From Clostridiales bacterium (GTDB lineage Bacteria; Bacillota; Clostridia; Peptostreptococcales; Anaerovoracaceae): a DNA stretch of 64,000 bases. The stretch is from contig WRMW01000001.1 in assembly GCA_009776955.1 (NCBI GenBank), forward strand, positions 1 to 64,000, read 5' to 3'. The notes under the pieces were generated by a model that was given only the letters and a program-made list of their open reading frames with translations, was not told the DNA's origin and searched no databases. The stretch's first letter is position 1. Every line of letters begins with the position of its first letter. Positions 54,313 to 61,881 of this stretch are shown here, piece by piece. Position numbers and translations under genes: made by a program.

Positions 54313-55190
54313 TAGATACCGGCGCAACATTGGACAATTGGTTTTCGGAAAAGCTTTATATGGATAAGCTGTCGTTGAGAGACGGCGTTTATCGGCTCGA
54401 CAGCTCAGATCAAATTGCGGTGTCGTACGATGATATGTCTCACGACAGATTTTATGAAGTTGAAGATAAAAGTTTTTGGTTCAAACACAGGAACAGGGTA
54501 ATACTTGAAGGGGTTTTGCATACCCCCCCTGAACACAACCGTGTGGTGGAAGTGGGTGGCGGAAATGGCAATACCGCATATTATCTTGCCCAGCATGGTT
54601 TTGAGGCGGCAATGTTTGAGCCTGGGGAGCGAGGGTGCCGTAACGCTATTAAGCGTGGGATGAAAAACGTGGTGTGCTCCCTGTTGAGCCCTGAATGCGT
54701 GAGAGAAGAATCCTTGGAAGCAATCGGGCTTTTTGACGTAGTGGAGCACATAGAGGACGATGTTGGATTCCTGAAAGAGATCAAGGGCTTGCTAATAGAC
54801 AATGGCCTCCTTTATATAACAGTACCTGCCCACAAAATGCTTTGGTCATCAAGTGACAAAAGCCATTTTCGGCGGTATGACAAAAAAGCGATATGCAATG
54901 TTTTAGAGGAAAGCGGCTATGACGTTTTGTATGCCACATATTTCTTTTGGTTCCTTCCTGTTTTGATATTTATGCTTAGAGCGTTGCCATACCGCTTGAA
55001 GCGCAAGGGGAAAGCAAAGGCAGGTAAGAAAAGCAAGGGTGGCGGCGGAGGGTTTTTTATTGTCCCTGCATTTGTCGAAAAAGTTTTCAATGCGATTCTG
55101 CGTGGGGAAACAAAGCGAATCCACAAGGGAAGAGGCATGCCTGTGGGTGCCAGCCTGTTCCTAGTCGCGGCAAAGCTGTCGGATGATTGA
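54309..55190 (+). CDS. class I SAM-dependent methyltransferase with C-terminal hydrophobic segment
   Basis: 293 residues. SAM motif NRVVEVGGGNGNTAYYLA (about 78-95), LFDVVEHIEDD (about 140) and LLYITVPAHKML are typical of Methyltransf_23/UbiE-COQ5-type sugar or lipid O-methyltransferases; FWFLPVLIFMLRAL near the C-terminus may be a membrane anchor. The start TTG 54309 overlaps the stop of the fumarase-like alpha gene (TTGA); ATG 54360 is an alternative. It closes the metabolic operon, so its substrate may be the product of that pathway or a surface sugar. Confidence 0.72.
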   Translation: MIDTGATLDNWFSEKLYMDKLSLRDGVYRLDSSDQIAVSYDDMSHDRFYEVEDKSFWFKHRNRVILEGVLHTPPEHNRVVEVGGGNGNTAYYLAQHGFEAAMFEPGERGCRNAIKRGMKNVVCSLLSPECVREESLEAIGLFDVVEHIEDDVGFLKEIKGLLIDNGLLYITVPAHKMLWSSSDKSHFRRYDKKAICNVLEESGYDVLYATYFFWFLPVLIFMLRALPYRLKRKGKAKAGKKSKGGGGGFFIVPAFVEKVFNAILRGETKRIHKGRGMPVGASLFLVAAKLSDD

Positions 55191-55201
55191 GAAAACCGTG
55201 G

Positions 55202-55606
55202 CTACCATAGAGTGGTGAGGCCGGGTGCACCCTCGAAGGCTTTGTCGCAGGTGATAAGTATGAGGTCTTCCGTGATGGCTTGGGCGGCGAGCATGCGGTC
55301 GAAGGGGTCCTTGTTGGGCAAATCCATGCTTCCGGCAAGGTGGGTGTGTTCCCAGGTAAGGGGGAGTTCGATGGCGTCGAGGCCGGTGAGGGCTTCCATG
55401 TAGTTTTCTGCGATGCGACCGAACTTTGGTAGCTTCCCTTTCCGGTGTTTGTTGGTTATCTCGTATAAAGTGACGGCAGAAACCAGTAGCTCTGTCTCAG
55501 GCTCCTCGATAGTGTCCCTTACAAGATAGCTGAGTTTTGGGGCAACAGACTCATCGCCTGTAGCCCAAAGAAAAGTGTGGGTGTCCAATAAATATCTGTT
55601 TTTCAT
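55202..55606 (-). CDS. vapC: PIN-domain toxin (VapC family)
   Basis: 134 residues. PIN-domain RNase with acidic residues in YLLDTHTFLWA (Asp about 8), SAVTLYEI (Glu about 49), NKDPFDRMLAAQA (Asp pair about 98-101) and ITCDKAF. It would cut RNA (commonly initiator tRNA or rRNA loops in this family) when its antitoxin is lost. ATGA overlap with the antitoxin stop. The start at 55606 is chosen for that overlap; the in-frame ATG at 55633 lies inside the antitoxin gene. Confidence 0.88.
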   Translation of the reverse strand: MKNRYLLDTHTFLWATGDESVAPKLSYLVRDTIEEPETELLVSAVTLYEITNKHRKGKLPKFGRIAENYMEALTGLDAIELPLTWEHTHLAGSMDLPNKDPFDRMLAAQAITEDLILITCDKAFEGAPGLTTLW

Positions 55607-56049
55607 TTTCTTTGCCACTCCTGATTTAACCATTCTTCTTCCATTTCATCTGTCCAATCCGATTTGAAAAGCTCTGCGTTTTCTTCGTCCGATACAGGTC
55701 CGCAGTTCATAAACCCCAGTATGCGCTTTTTCTTTTTTTTCATAACTGGGCTCAAGCGTGCCATGGGTTCGCCGTTGTGCGTCAAAAGCCAGCCCTCTGC
55801 GTTTGCTCCATCGGCGGGCATGCTTGGGCTAGAGGCACCATAGGCGGGGGCGGTCGCTTCCCCTAATGTGAATTGCTCCCTCATTTTCGCCGACCATTGT
55901 TCGAGTTCCGAGAGGTCGTACTTATATGTACGCAGACCGATCAGCTGCGCCATGGGTTTGCCGTTCTTTGTGATTGTGACTGGCTCGTTGTTTGCTTCCT
56001 CAAGGTATTTGCCGAGATTTTGCTTTAGTTCAGTTGCCGTGATTTCCAT
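55603..56049 (-). CDS. Phd/YefM-type antitoxin with duplicated hairpin motif
   Basis: 148 residues, longer than usual Phd antitoxins (about 80). MEITATELKQNLGKYLEEA and VTITKNGKPMAQLIGL form the DNA-binding half. A second LTHNGEPMARLSPV follows (about 96-109), echoing NGKPMAQLIGL, so part of the fold seems duplicated; a polylysine stretch (A8 run in the coding strand) follows, then an acidic tail that would block VapC. AGGAG precedes the ATG at 56049. The in-frame opening to 56100 contains the promoter and is rejected. Confidence 0.82.
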   Translation of the reverse strand: MEITATELKQNLGKYLEEANNEPVTITKNGKPMAQLIGLRTYKYDLSELEQWSAKMREQFTLGEATAPAYGASSPSMPADGANAEGWLLTHNGEPMARLSPVMKKKKKRILGFMNCGPVSDEENAELFKSDWTDEMEEEWLNQEWQRK

Positions 56050-56062
56050 GGTAAATCTCCTT

Positions 56063-56154
56063 TCGTACGATATTATATGATATTGTGCGATAAAAGTCAA
56101 TATAAGTGTCGAAATTAAATTAATCGCATTGTTCTGGCGAAAATCGTACGATTT
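56063..56154. promoter_or_regulatory. palindromic operators of the toxin-antitoxin operon
   Basis: TCGTACGAT occurs at 56063-56071, between the -10 box and the antitoxin start, and at 56144-56152, inside a perfect 14-base palindrome (56141-56154). Paired palindromes around the promoter are expected for autoregulation by a Phd/VapC complex. Confidence 0.6.
56072..56100 (-). promoter_or_regulatory. toxin-antitoxin promoter
   Basis: Minus strand: TTGACT (56095-56100), 17-base spacer, TATAAT (56072-56077), about 22 bases before the antitoxin ATG. This is the best consensus promoter in the window. Confidence 0.75.
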
Positions 56155-56203
56155 GGGTCATGGATGAATAATTTGACGCACAAGATGGATATGGTATGCT
56201 ATG

Positions 56204-56250
56204 GGGGATATGAAGATTCCTTTTAACAGACCGCCCGTAGTGGGCAAATC
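56204..56250. repeat. 47-bp direct repeat, left copy: duplicated 5' end of wecE
   Basis: Identical at 46 of 47 positions to 58228-58274. It contains the ribosome site, the ATG and the first 13-14 codons of wecE (MKIPFNRPPVVGKS), then the match ends abruptly. It marks the left junction of the ATPase-nuclease cassette, while the right copy belongs to the intact gene. Confidence 0.85.
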
Positions 56251-56251
56251 G

Positions 56252-56260
56252 TGGTATAAT
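56252..56260 (+). promoter_or_regulatory. extended -10 box for the ATPase-nuclease cassette
   Basis: TGGTATAAT (extended -10 form, TG-N-TATAAT) begins 2 bases after the end of the left 47-bp repeat and about 60 bases before the ATPase ATG, so the cassette brings its own promoter. Confidence 0.5.
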
Positions 56261-56318
56261 TGCAGGCAGAAAAAATATACTAACTGGTTATTGCAGTCTA
56301 CGGAATAGGTGAATAGAT

Positions 56319-57701
56319 ATGAAAATTTCTATCGAGCACATAGGAAAGATTCAAAAGGCAGATATAGAGTTCAACGGCATAACCGTGATAGCAGGGCTGA
56401 ATAATTCGGGCAAAAGTACGGTAGGGAAGACACTATATTGTATATTCAATGCTTTTAATAAGCACGAAGAAAAATTATTGAATGAATGGAAAGACGGGAT
56501 TGAAGATAGGGTTGAGGCTTTTTTTAGCGCATCAAAGATTCTCAGCAAATCGAATCCCGAAACGGAGATTGCTTATAATCCCTTCATGTCAAGCTTGAGC
56601 CGCCAAATAGCGAATGACATAATCGAGACCCTTTCTCATGATTTTTCTAAAAGCACGGGAAACGGAGAATGGGAAGGTTTAGGCAAAACAGTTGAGGAGC
56701 AACTATTTGCCAAAATTGAGCTAGATGAAGAAACGCAAGACAAAATACTAAATTCGGACGAATATGCAGGACTTGTTTTGGGTGTTAAAGAAATCTTGCA
56801 AATCAGCTGGCATGATATACAAAAAGCTTATATAAATCGATTTTTTCAAGTGGAGTTCAGCGGTCAAATTCAACATGTTAATTTTCAAGAAGAACTCTCA
56901 TCAATAAGCCTTAGTGTCAAGAAGCACGTGATAGGTGTAAATATAAAGCACGACAAGTGCGTTGAGTGTTCTGGTGAGTTGGATTTGTTTGCCGATGCAA
57001 TCATTGTTGACAATCCACTTGTCATTAACAATATTAGCAGTATCATTAACAATATTAACAGTATTAGAAGAAATGTGTTTGGATCCAGCAGGGTGAGTCG
57101 TATCTTGTCACACAATAACATGCTTCGCAGGCTGATGGAAGCAGACAAGAACGACGTTATTGTTGTTAACGAGATAATCACGGCAAATAAACTGGTGGAT
57201 GCTCTGGACAAGCTAAATAGTGTTTTTGACGGTGAAATTGTGACAGATGGAAAAGGGAAGATCGTGTATAAGAATGGCGTCCTTGCCAAACCCCTGCGTA
57301 TAGAGAATCTTTCGACGGGATTGAAAGTTTTTGCAATTGTAAAGACGCTTATTGAAAACGGCAGCATAAAAAAAGAAGATGTATTGATTCTTGACGAGCC
57401 GGAAATACATCTGCATCCAGAGTGGCAATTGGTTTTTGCGGAAATACTCGTTTTGTTGCAAAAGGAATTTGATTTGAGCGTTTTGCTTACTACGCATAGC
57501 CCGTACTTCCTTGAAGCCATAGATGTGTTTTCCGGGATACATGGCGTGAAAGATAGGTGTAAGTATTATTTGGCTGAGGCAGATGGCGTATTCGCAACAA
57601 TAAAGGACGTTGAAGGCAATTTGGAACCTATATACGAATTGTTGGCCAACCCCCTGCAAAAATTGGAAAATCTTAAGTACGGAGGGTATTCTGATGAATG
57701 A
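56319..57701 (+). CDS. ABC-type AAA ATPase (OLD-like without Toprim), first gene of two-gene cassette
   Basis: 460 residues. Walker A GLNNSGKSTVGKTL (about 26-39), an insert of about 250 residues with likely coiled-coil character, ENLSTGLKVFAIVKTL as the signature region, Walker B VLILDEPEIHLHPEW (about 354) and H-loop LTTHSPYFLEAI (about 389). This AAA_15/AAA_21 architecture is frequent in antiphage systems, where the ATPase senses infection and controls an effector. Here the next gene (8-base overlap) codes a PD-(D/E)XK nuclease-like protein. AT-rich relative to neighbours and flanked by 47-bp repeats, so acquired. Confidence 0.8.
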   Translation: MKISIEHIGKIQKADIEFNGITVIAGLNNSGKSTVGKTLYCIFNAFNKHEEKLLNEWKDGIEDRVEAFFSASKILSKSNPETEIAYNPFMSSLSRQIANDIIETLSHDFSKSTGNGEWEGLGKTVEEQLFAKIELDEETQDKILNSDEYAGLVLGVKEILQISWHDIQKAYINRFFQVEFSGQIQHVNFQEELSSISLSVKKHVIGVNIKHDKCVECSGELDLFADAIIVDNPLVINNISSIINNINSIRRNVFGSSRVSRILSHNNMLRRLMEADKNDVIVVNEIITANKLVDALDKLNSVFDGEIVTDGKGKIVYKNGVLAKPLRIENLSTGLKVFAIVKTLIENGSIKKEDVLILDEPEIHLHPEWQLVFAEILVLLQKEFDLSVLLTTHSPYFLEAIDVFSGIHGVKDRCKYYLAEADGVFATIKDVEGNLEPIYELLANPLQKLENLKYGGYSDE

Positions 57702-58218
57702 AAAATTTCAGCAGATACTGCAAAAGTATGAAAGGACGTTTAAGGAGTGCTCCGCTGACACTAGCAATAATGTGTACATGAGCGATTCGTTAACCAAGGC
57801 ATCCGACTTTGATGGCATAAAGGATGCCTATGTTGAAGGGATGTCGGTATGCGAGAAGCCAGCATCATGCGACGCAGTATGGCTTAATAGCAATGAAACT
57901 TATTTGGTGGAGTTCAAGTCAGGAAAGGTTGAGAAATACTTAATAGGGCGAAAAGTTTACGACAGCCTTTTGATGCTTCTTGACCTGACGGGGCAAACGA
58001 TAGGATTTTCGCGACGGTACTGGGTATTCGTTCTTGTGTACAACAAAGAAAAAGAATGGTCGAGCTTGAAAAAAATACAAAATAGAACAGCCCAGAACGC
58101 AGGAGATCACTTTGTTGGTTTTGGGCTAGAGCGATTTGAAAAGATATACTTCAAGGAAGTCAAGACGATGTCAAAAGATGAATTTGACAGCTTTGTATCA
58201 AAGGCGGCGATAGCGTAG
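57694..58218 (+). CDS. small PD-(D/E)XK nuclease-like protein, second gene of cassette
   Basis: 174 residues. I do not recognise a named family. CDAVWLN (Asp about 59) followed by TYLVEFKSGKVEK (Glu73-x-Lys75) forms the D-x(n)-E-x-K pattern of PD-(D/E)XK nucleases, with predicted strand-strand-helix order. The ATG at 57694 has GGAGGG upstream and overlaps the ATPase gene by 8 bases; an earlier in-frame ATG at 57610 lies within the ATPase gene. It is probably the effector of an ATPase-nuclease defence pair. The alternative is a DUF-type partner without catalytic activity. Confidence 0.65.
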   Translation: MNEKFQQILQKYERTFKECSADTSNNVYMSDSLTKASDFDGIKDAYVEGMSVCEKPASCDAVWLNSNETYLVEFKSGKVEKYLIGRKVYDSLLMLLDLTGQTIGFSRRYWVFVLVYNKEKEWSSLKKIQNRTAQNAGDHFVGFGLERFEKIYFKEVKTMSKDEFDSFVSKAAIA

Positions 58219-58227
58219 CGCTAATTA

Positions 58228-58274
58228 GGGGATATGAAGATTCCTTTTAACAGGCCGCCCGTAGTGGGCAAATC
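58228..58274. repeat. 47-bp direct repeat, right copy: start of intact wecE
   Basis: Matches 56204-56250 with one difference. The copies are 2,024 bases apart. It starts 9 bases after the nuclease-like gene stop. Confidence 0.85.
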
Positions 58275-59427
58275 AAGCGAATACATGGCGGAGGTGCTTG
58301 CGAGCCGCAGGCATAGCGGCGACGGCAAGTACGCCAGGATGTGCGCTGAGTGGATTGAGGGCGTGGTGTGCAGGGGTTCGGTGCAGGCGGGCACGATGCA
58401 GGGGCACGTGGCGTCGGAAGCAAGCGCGTTGATGACGACGTCTGGCTCGCATGCGCTCGATATGGCGGCATGGCTTTGTGGCATAGAGCCAGGGGATGAG
58501 GTCATAATGCCGTCCTACACTTTCTCCTCCACGGCAAACGCGTTCGTGGGACGCGGGGCGACCATAGTGTTTGTCGATGTCCGGCCTGACACCATGAACA
58601 TGGATGAGGGCTTAATCGAAGCGGCGATAACCCCAAAGACGAAAGCCATCGTGCCGGTGCATTATGCAGGCGTACCTTGTGATATGGATGAGATAAACCG
58701 AATAGCGAGGGCGCACGGGCTGAAGGTGGTCGAGGATGCGGCACAGGCGGTGCTTTCCACATACAAGGGGATGCCGTGCGGGGGATTGTCCGACTTCGGG
58801 TGTTTCAGCTTCCATGAGACAAAGAACTTCTCGATGGGGGAGGGCGGGGCGCTTGTCGTACGTAGGAAAGAGGACCGGGAGCGTGCAGAGATAATCCGTG
58901 AGAAGGGGACGAACCGAAGCAAGTTCTTTCGCGGGGAGGTCGACAAGTATACGTGGGTCGAGTGGGGGTCGTCGTATCTGCCGAGCGAGTTTCTGTGCGC
59001 CCATCTTTGGGGGCAGTTTGAGATGGCGGGTGAGATCGTCAGGGACAGGCTGGCATCATGGCATCTGTACTACGACGGGCTGCGGGGGCTTGGGCTTGAT
59101 GGGGAGGGTGTGATCGACCTCCCATATATACCCGAAAACTGCAAGCACAATGGGCATCTATTCTATGTAAAAGCAAAGGACGCCTGCGAGCGGGATGCTC
59201 TGCTTGCATGGCTCAAGCAAGAGGGCATCGGCGCGGTCTTCCATTATGTACCCCTGCACAGTGCCCCAGCGGGACAGAAGTATGGACGGTTTTGCGGCGA
59301 GGATCGTTATACCACAAAGGAAAGCGAGCGTCTTCTGAGGCTGCCGATGTTCTATGGGCTGAAAGAAGATGAGATCGCATATATTGTAGGCAAGGTCAAA
59401 GAGTTCTATGCCGGAGACAAGGAATGA
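58234..59427 (+). CDS. wecE: dTDP-4-amino-4,6-dideoxygalactose transaminase (DegT/DnrJ family)
   Basis: 397 residues. PLP-dependent aminotransferase: IPFNRPPVVG at the start, TSGSHALDMAAWLCGI, PSYTFSSTANAFVGRG, VVEDAAQAV and SFHETKNFSMGEGGAL with the PLP-binding Lys (about 199), all as in WecE/RffA. Makes dTDP-4-amino-4,6-dideoxy-D-galactose (the Fuc4NAc precursor) from dTDP-4-keto-6-deoxyglucose and glutamate. A segment of about 12 extra residues around GSVQAGTMQGHVAS is unusual. Intact despite a cassette inserted at its 5' end, because the start region was duplicated. The amino sugar is a candidate acceptor for the formyltransferase at 45935. Confidence 0.85.
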   Translation: MKIPFNRPPVVGKSSEYMAEVLASRRHSGDGKYARMCAEWIEGVVCRGSVQAGTMQGHVASEASALMTTSGSHALDMAAWLCGIEPGDEVIMPSYTFSSTANAFVGRGATIVFVDVRPDTMNMDEGLIEAAITPKTKAIVPVHYAGVPCDMDEINRIARAHGLKVVEDAAQAVLSTYKGMPCGGLSDFGCFSFHETKNFSMGEGGALVVRRKEDRERAEIIREKGTNRSKFFRGEVDKYTWVEWGSSYLPSEFLCAHLWGQFEMAGEIVRDRLASWHLYYDGLRGLGLDGEGVIDLPYIPENCKHNGHLFYVKAKDACERDALLAWLKQEGIGAVFHYVPLHSAPAGQKYGRFCGEDRYTTKESERLLRLPMFYGLKEDEIAYIVGKVKEFYAGDKE

Positions 59428-59446
59428 ACCAGAGGAGGTGCTTGAA

Positions 59447-61867
59447 TTGTCCAAAGAAAAGGGGTTGATCGAGAGGATAAAGGAAAGAGACTACAGACAC
59501 TTTTTATATGAAACTGATGCTATGTCAGTGGCCGGCAAAGAGGGGGAGGGCGGTGGCAATACTGCGGCTTCAGACTATAAAGCGGGGATTGTATTATCGG
59601 TCGTTCTTTTTCTGGTGGGTATGTTTCTAAATGTCTTGCTTGATAGCGTCTCGCTAAACGTATTGCCTTTTGCATTTGCAGTTTTTGTAGTTGTGGCAGC
59701 ATTTATTATACGATTGCGAGGAAACCATGGCAAGACTGACCCTCCAGATATTAAGGAAATCTTTCGTAATAACGATGGGGCTGCTGCAAAATATTTTCCT
59801 GCCGTAATCAATTATCAAGAATATAAAGATAGGGGAGCTGAACACAAAATCCTTGATTATCGCGAAAAGGACGTAAAAGTGTTGAGGGGGGGACTCCAAG
59901 AGGTTTTAAGAGAAGATGAGCGTCCTTTATTGCTGGTTGCGTCAAGCGGCATGGGCAAAACAATATTGTTGGGGCTGACAAAAGATTCTTATGAAAATGA
60001 GGAGAACATTGAGTGCCCAGATGTCGTGAATGACTATCGGGCGGATTCATTGGTAGGCACGTTGAAAAAAGTGCTAGATGCTTCGACTGCAATGTCGCAG
60101 CTACAGAACGCAGGCCAAGGCTCATGCGAGTCTGGCTTGGAGGAAGGGGCAGCCTCTGGCTTCGAGGAAAAGGTAGGAGTGTCCAGAGATGTTGATGACC
60201 TAAAGCGTTTGGCAGGCGATATAAAGGGATCCGTTTCAAATGCAGACGGAAAACTCTATATTTTCTTCGATCAGTTTGAAAAAGTGCTGCATGAGGAAGC
60301 TGAAATGCAAGAGGGCATTGCGGAGGTATTGGCCATATTGTCGGCTTCAAAAAATATCGCTGTGCTGGTTTCGATAAGAGCGGACAGGTTTCATGAGCTG
60401 TTTACGAATGCTGGCTTGTCGAAGCTGGCCAACCCAAGTGGCAACTGCGGCAGGCCAAAGATATTGACCGTCCAGAAGATAGGTTGTCCGAGTACGCACA
60501 ATGGTTTCGCCAGTATAAATGAAAAACTCCAGGAAAAAGCGGAAAGTGTGCTTAGCGAATCTAGTACCAGCATTGAACAAGCGATGGCATTGCATTTTCT
60601 GGCACAGGAGTCCGATGCGCTTGCAGCCGATATCGATTTGCCGGTTCATCAGGATGTATTGAAAAAAGCGGATTGCAGAGTTTTGATAGAGCACTATTTT
60701 GAGAGGCTTTTATGCGAAAAAGGGCGATATCTTGATGCAGCACAAGTGTTCTACCTGATTGCGAAGTATTCAATGCTGACAGACCGTGGGCTTGAAATAG
60801 TTCAAATCAAAAGCGCAATCTATTCGTATGGCTTCGGTGAAAAGGTGGATGGCATTTTGAAATTGCTGGAAGGAGAGGGTTTGATAGCAAGATCAGAGAG
60901 GCATGGCGAGGCCTACTGTATCTCCCATGATTTCGTCGCCGAGCGTTATATCGCATATGTTGAGAGCAAAAGCATTATGGACACCGCTATAAAAGCCTTA
61001 TTGGATCAATATTGCATGAAATTGAAAAATAAGCAGGACCGTAAATTGAAAAATGAGCAGGACTGTGCCAGGCCATCTGCTGGCGGAAAGCGTCACAATA
61101 GTTTCAAGAAGGACTACGGGCGTGTCAACCATTCGTATTGGGTGCCATTTGTCATTGCGGCGGCGGCGTACGTTGCCATCAGCTTTTTCTATGACCAGGC
61201 AACCATGTTGCCGACATGCGTAGCAACAGACATATTGAAAGCAGAGCTTGGCTTCTTGAAAGCAGAGTTTGGCTTCCCCTATGTATTTCAGTGGCTTGTC
61301 ATGATGATACCGCTGATAACAATACTTGCATTTTTGCATTCGTGGGTGCTATATTCGCATGCTTTTCTTGCCACCAAGAGCATGAAGGGCGAGAAATGGC
61401 GCAAGAATTGGTGCGGGATCGCTTTTCTCTTGCCTCCCATAGCCGCTCCGATATTTCTGTATATTTGGCTACGGTTTATCGCAGGAACTACAGCATATGA
61501 AATATGGGGGCTGCTCCCCGTCATGATTATAATATTGCCAAGCATATGGATATATACGTATCTATTGCCAAGACTTCGACCGCGAGATGATATATCGCAA
61601 GACATGAAGGAAACGATAAAGCAGCATGCCACGCGCTACCTGATACCTTTAGCGGTTGGAGGGGGGATGATTGTACTGCTGTACTTTCTGCTTGACAGAG
61701 GGGTGTTCTGGCAGTTCGCATCCATCATGGTGGTGCTGTTGTTGGTTGGTTGCTTCATCTATTTGCTTTGGTCGCAAGCGAAAAGAAGCTATTGCATGCA
61801 ATTGTTTGTGCCGCTTAAAGCCATTTGGTACGAAGAGAAGAATCAGGCGAGTTCAGGTAAGAAATGA
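59447..61867 (+). CDS. membrane-anchored STAND-like NTPase
   Basis: About 806 residues, no named family recognised. Order: short acidic/basic N-terminus, two helices (about 45-90), a P-loop NTPase domain with Walker A VASSGMGKTILLG (about 164) and Walker B LYIFFDQFEKV (about 270), winged-helix-like part, then about six helices from 565 to the C-terminus. KNIAVLVSIRADRFHEL resembles the sensor strand of STAND/NACHT NTPases. Such proteins commonly act in conflict or signalling systems. Start TTG 59447 chosen because AGAGGAGG lies 8 bases upstream; an ATG at 59408 lies inside wecE. Tandem near-repeats occur in linkers (KLKNKQDR/KLKNEQDC; KAELGFLKAEFGF). Confidence 0.65.
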   Translation: MSKEKGLIERIKERDYRHFLYETDAMSVAGKEGEGGGNTAASDYKAGIVLSVVLFLVGMFLNVLLDSVSLNVLPFAFAVFVVVAAFIIRLRGNHGKTDPPDIKEIFRNNDGAAAKYFPAVINYQEYKDRGAEHKILDYREKDVKVLRGGLQEVLREDERPLLLVASSGMGKTILLGLTKDSYENEENIECPDVVNDYRADSLVGTLKKVLDASTAMSQLQNAGQGSCESGLEEGAASGFEEKVGVSRDVDDLKRLAGDIKGSVSNADGKLYIFFDQFEKVLHEEAEMQEGIAEVLAILSASKNIAVLVSIRADRFHELFTNAGLSKLANPSGNCGRPKILTVQKIGCPSTHNGFASINEKLQEKAESVLSESSTSIEQAMALHFLAQESDALAADIDLPVHQDVLKKADCRVLIEHYFERLLCEKGRYLDAAQVFYLIAKYSMLTDRGLEIVQIKSAIYSYGFGEKVDGILKLLEGEGLIARSERHGEAYCISHDFVAERYIAYVESKSIMDTAIKALLDQYCMKLKNKQDRKLKNEQDCARPSAGGKRHNSFKKDYGRVNHSYWVPFVIAAAAYVAISFFYDQATMLPTCVATDILKAELGFLKAEFGFPYVFQWLVMMIPLITILAFLHSWVLYSHAFLATKSMKGEKWRKNWCGIAFLLPPIAAPIFLYIWLRFIAGTTAYEIWGLLPVMIIILPSIWIYTYLLPRLRPRDDISQDMKETIKQHATRYLIPLAVGGGMIVLLYFLLDRGVFWQFASIMVVLLLVGCFIYLLWSQAKRSYCMQLFVPLKAIWYEEKNQASSGKK

Positions 61868-61881
61868 GGCAGGCATAAGGT

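Noticed and set aside
55731-55738. Run of eight T (A8 in the antitoxin coding strand) as a switch or terminator
   Set aside because: It encodes the lysine stretch of the antitoxin, has no preceding GC hairpin, and eight A/T is common in coding DNA.
56319-58218. Insertion sequence between the 47-bp repeats
   Set aside because: Neither gene looks like a transposase, and the repeats are a copy of a host gene start rather than short target duplications with terminal inverted repeats.
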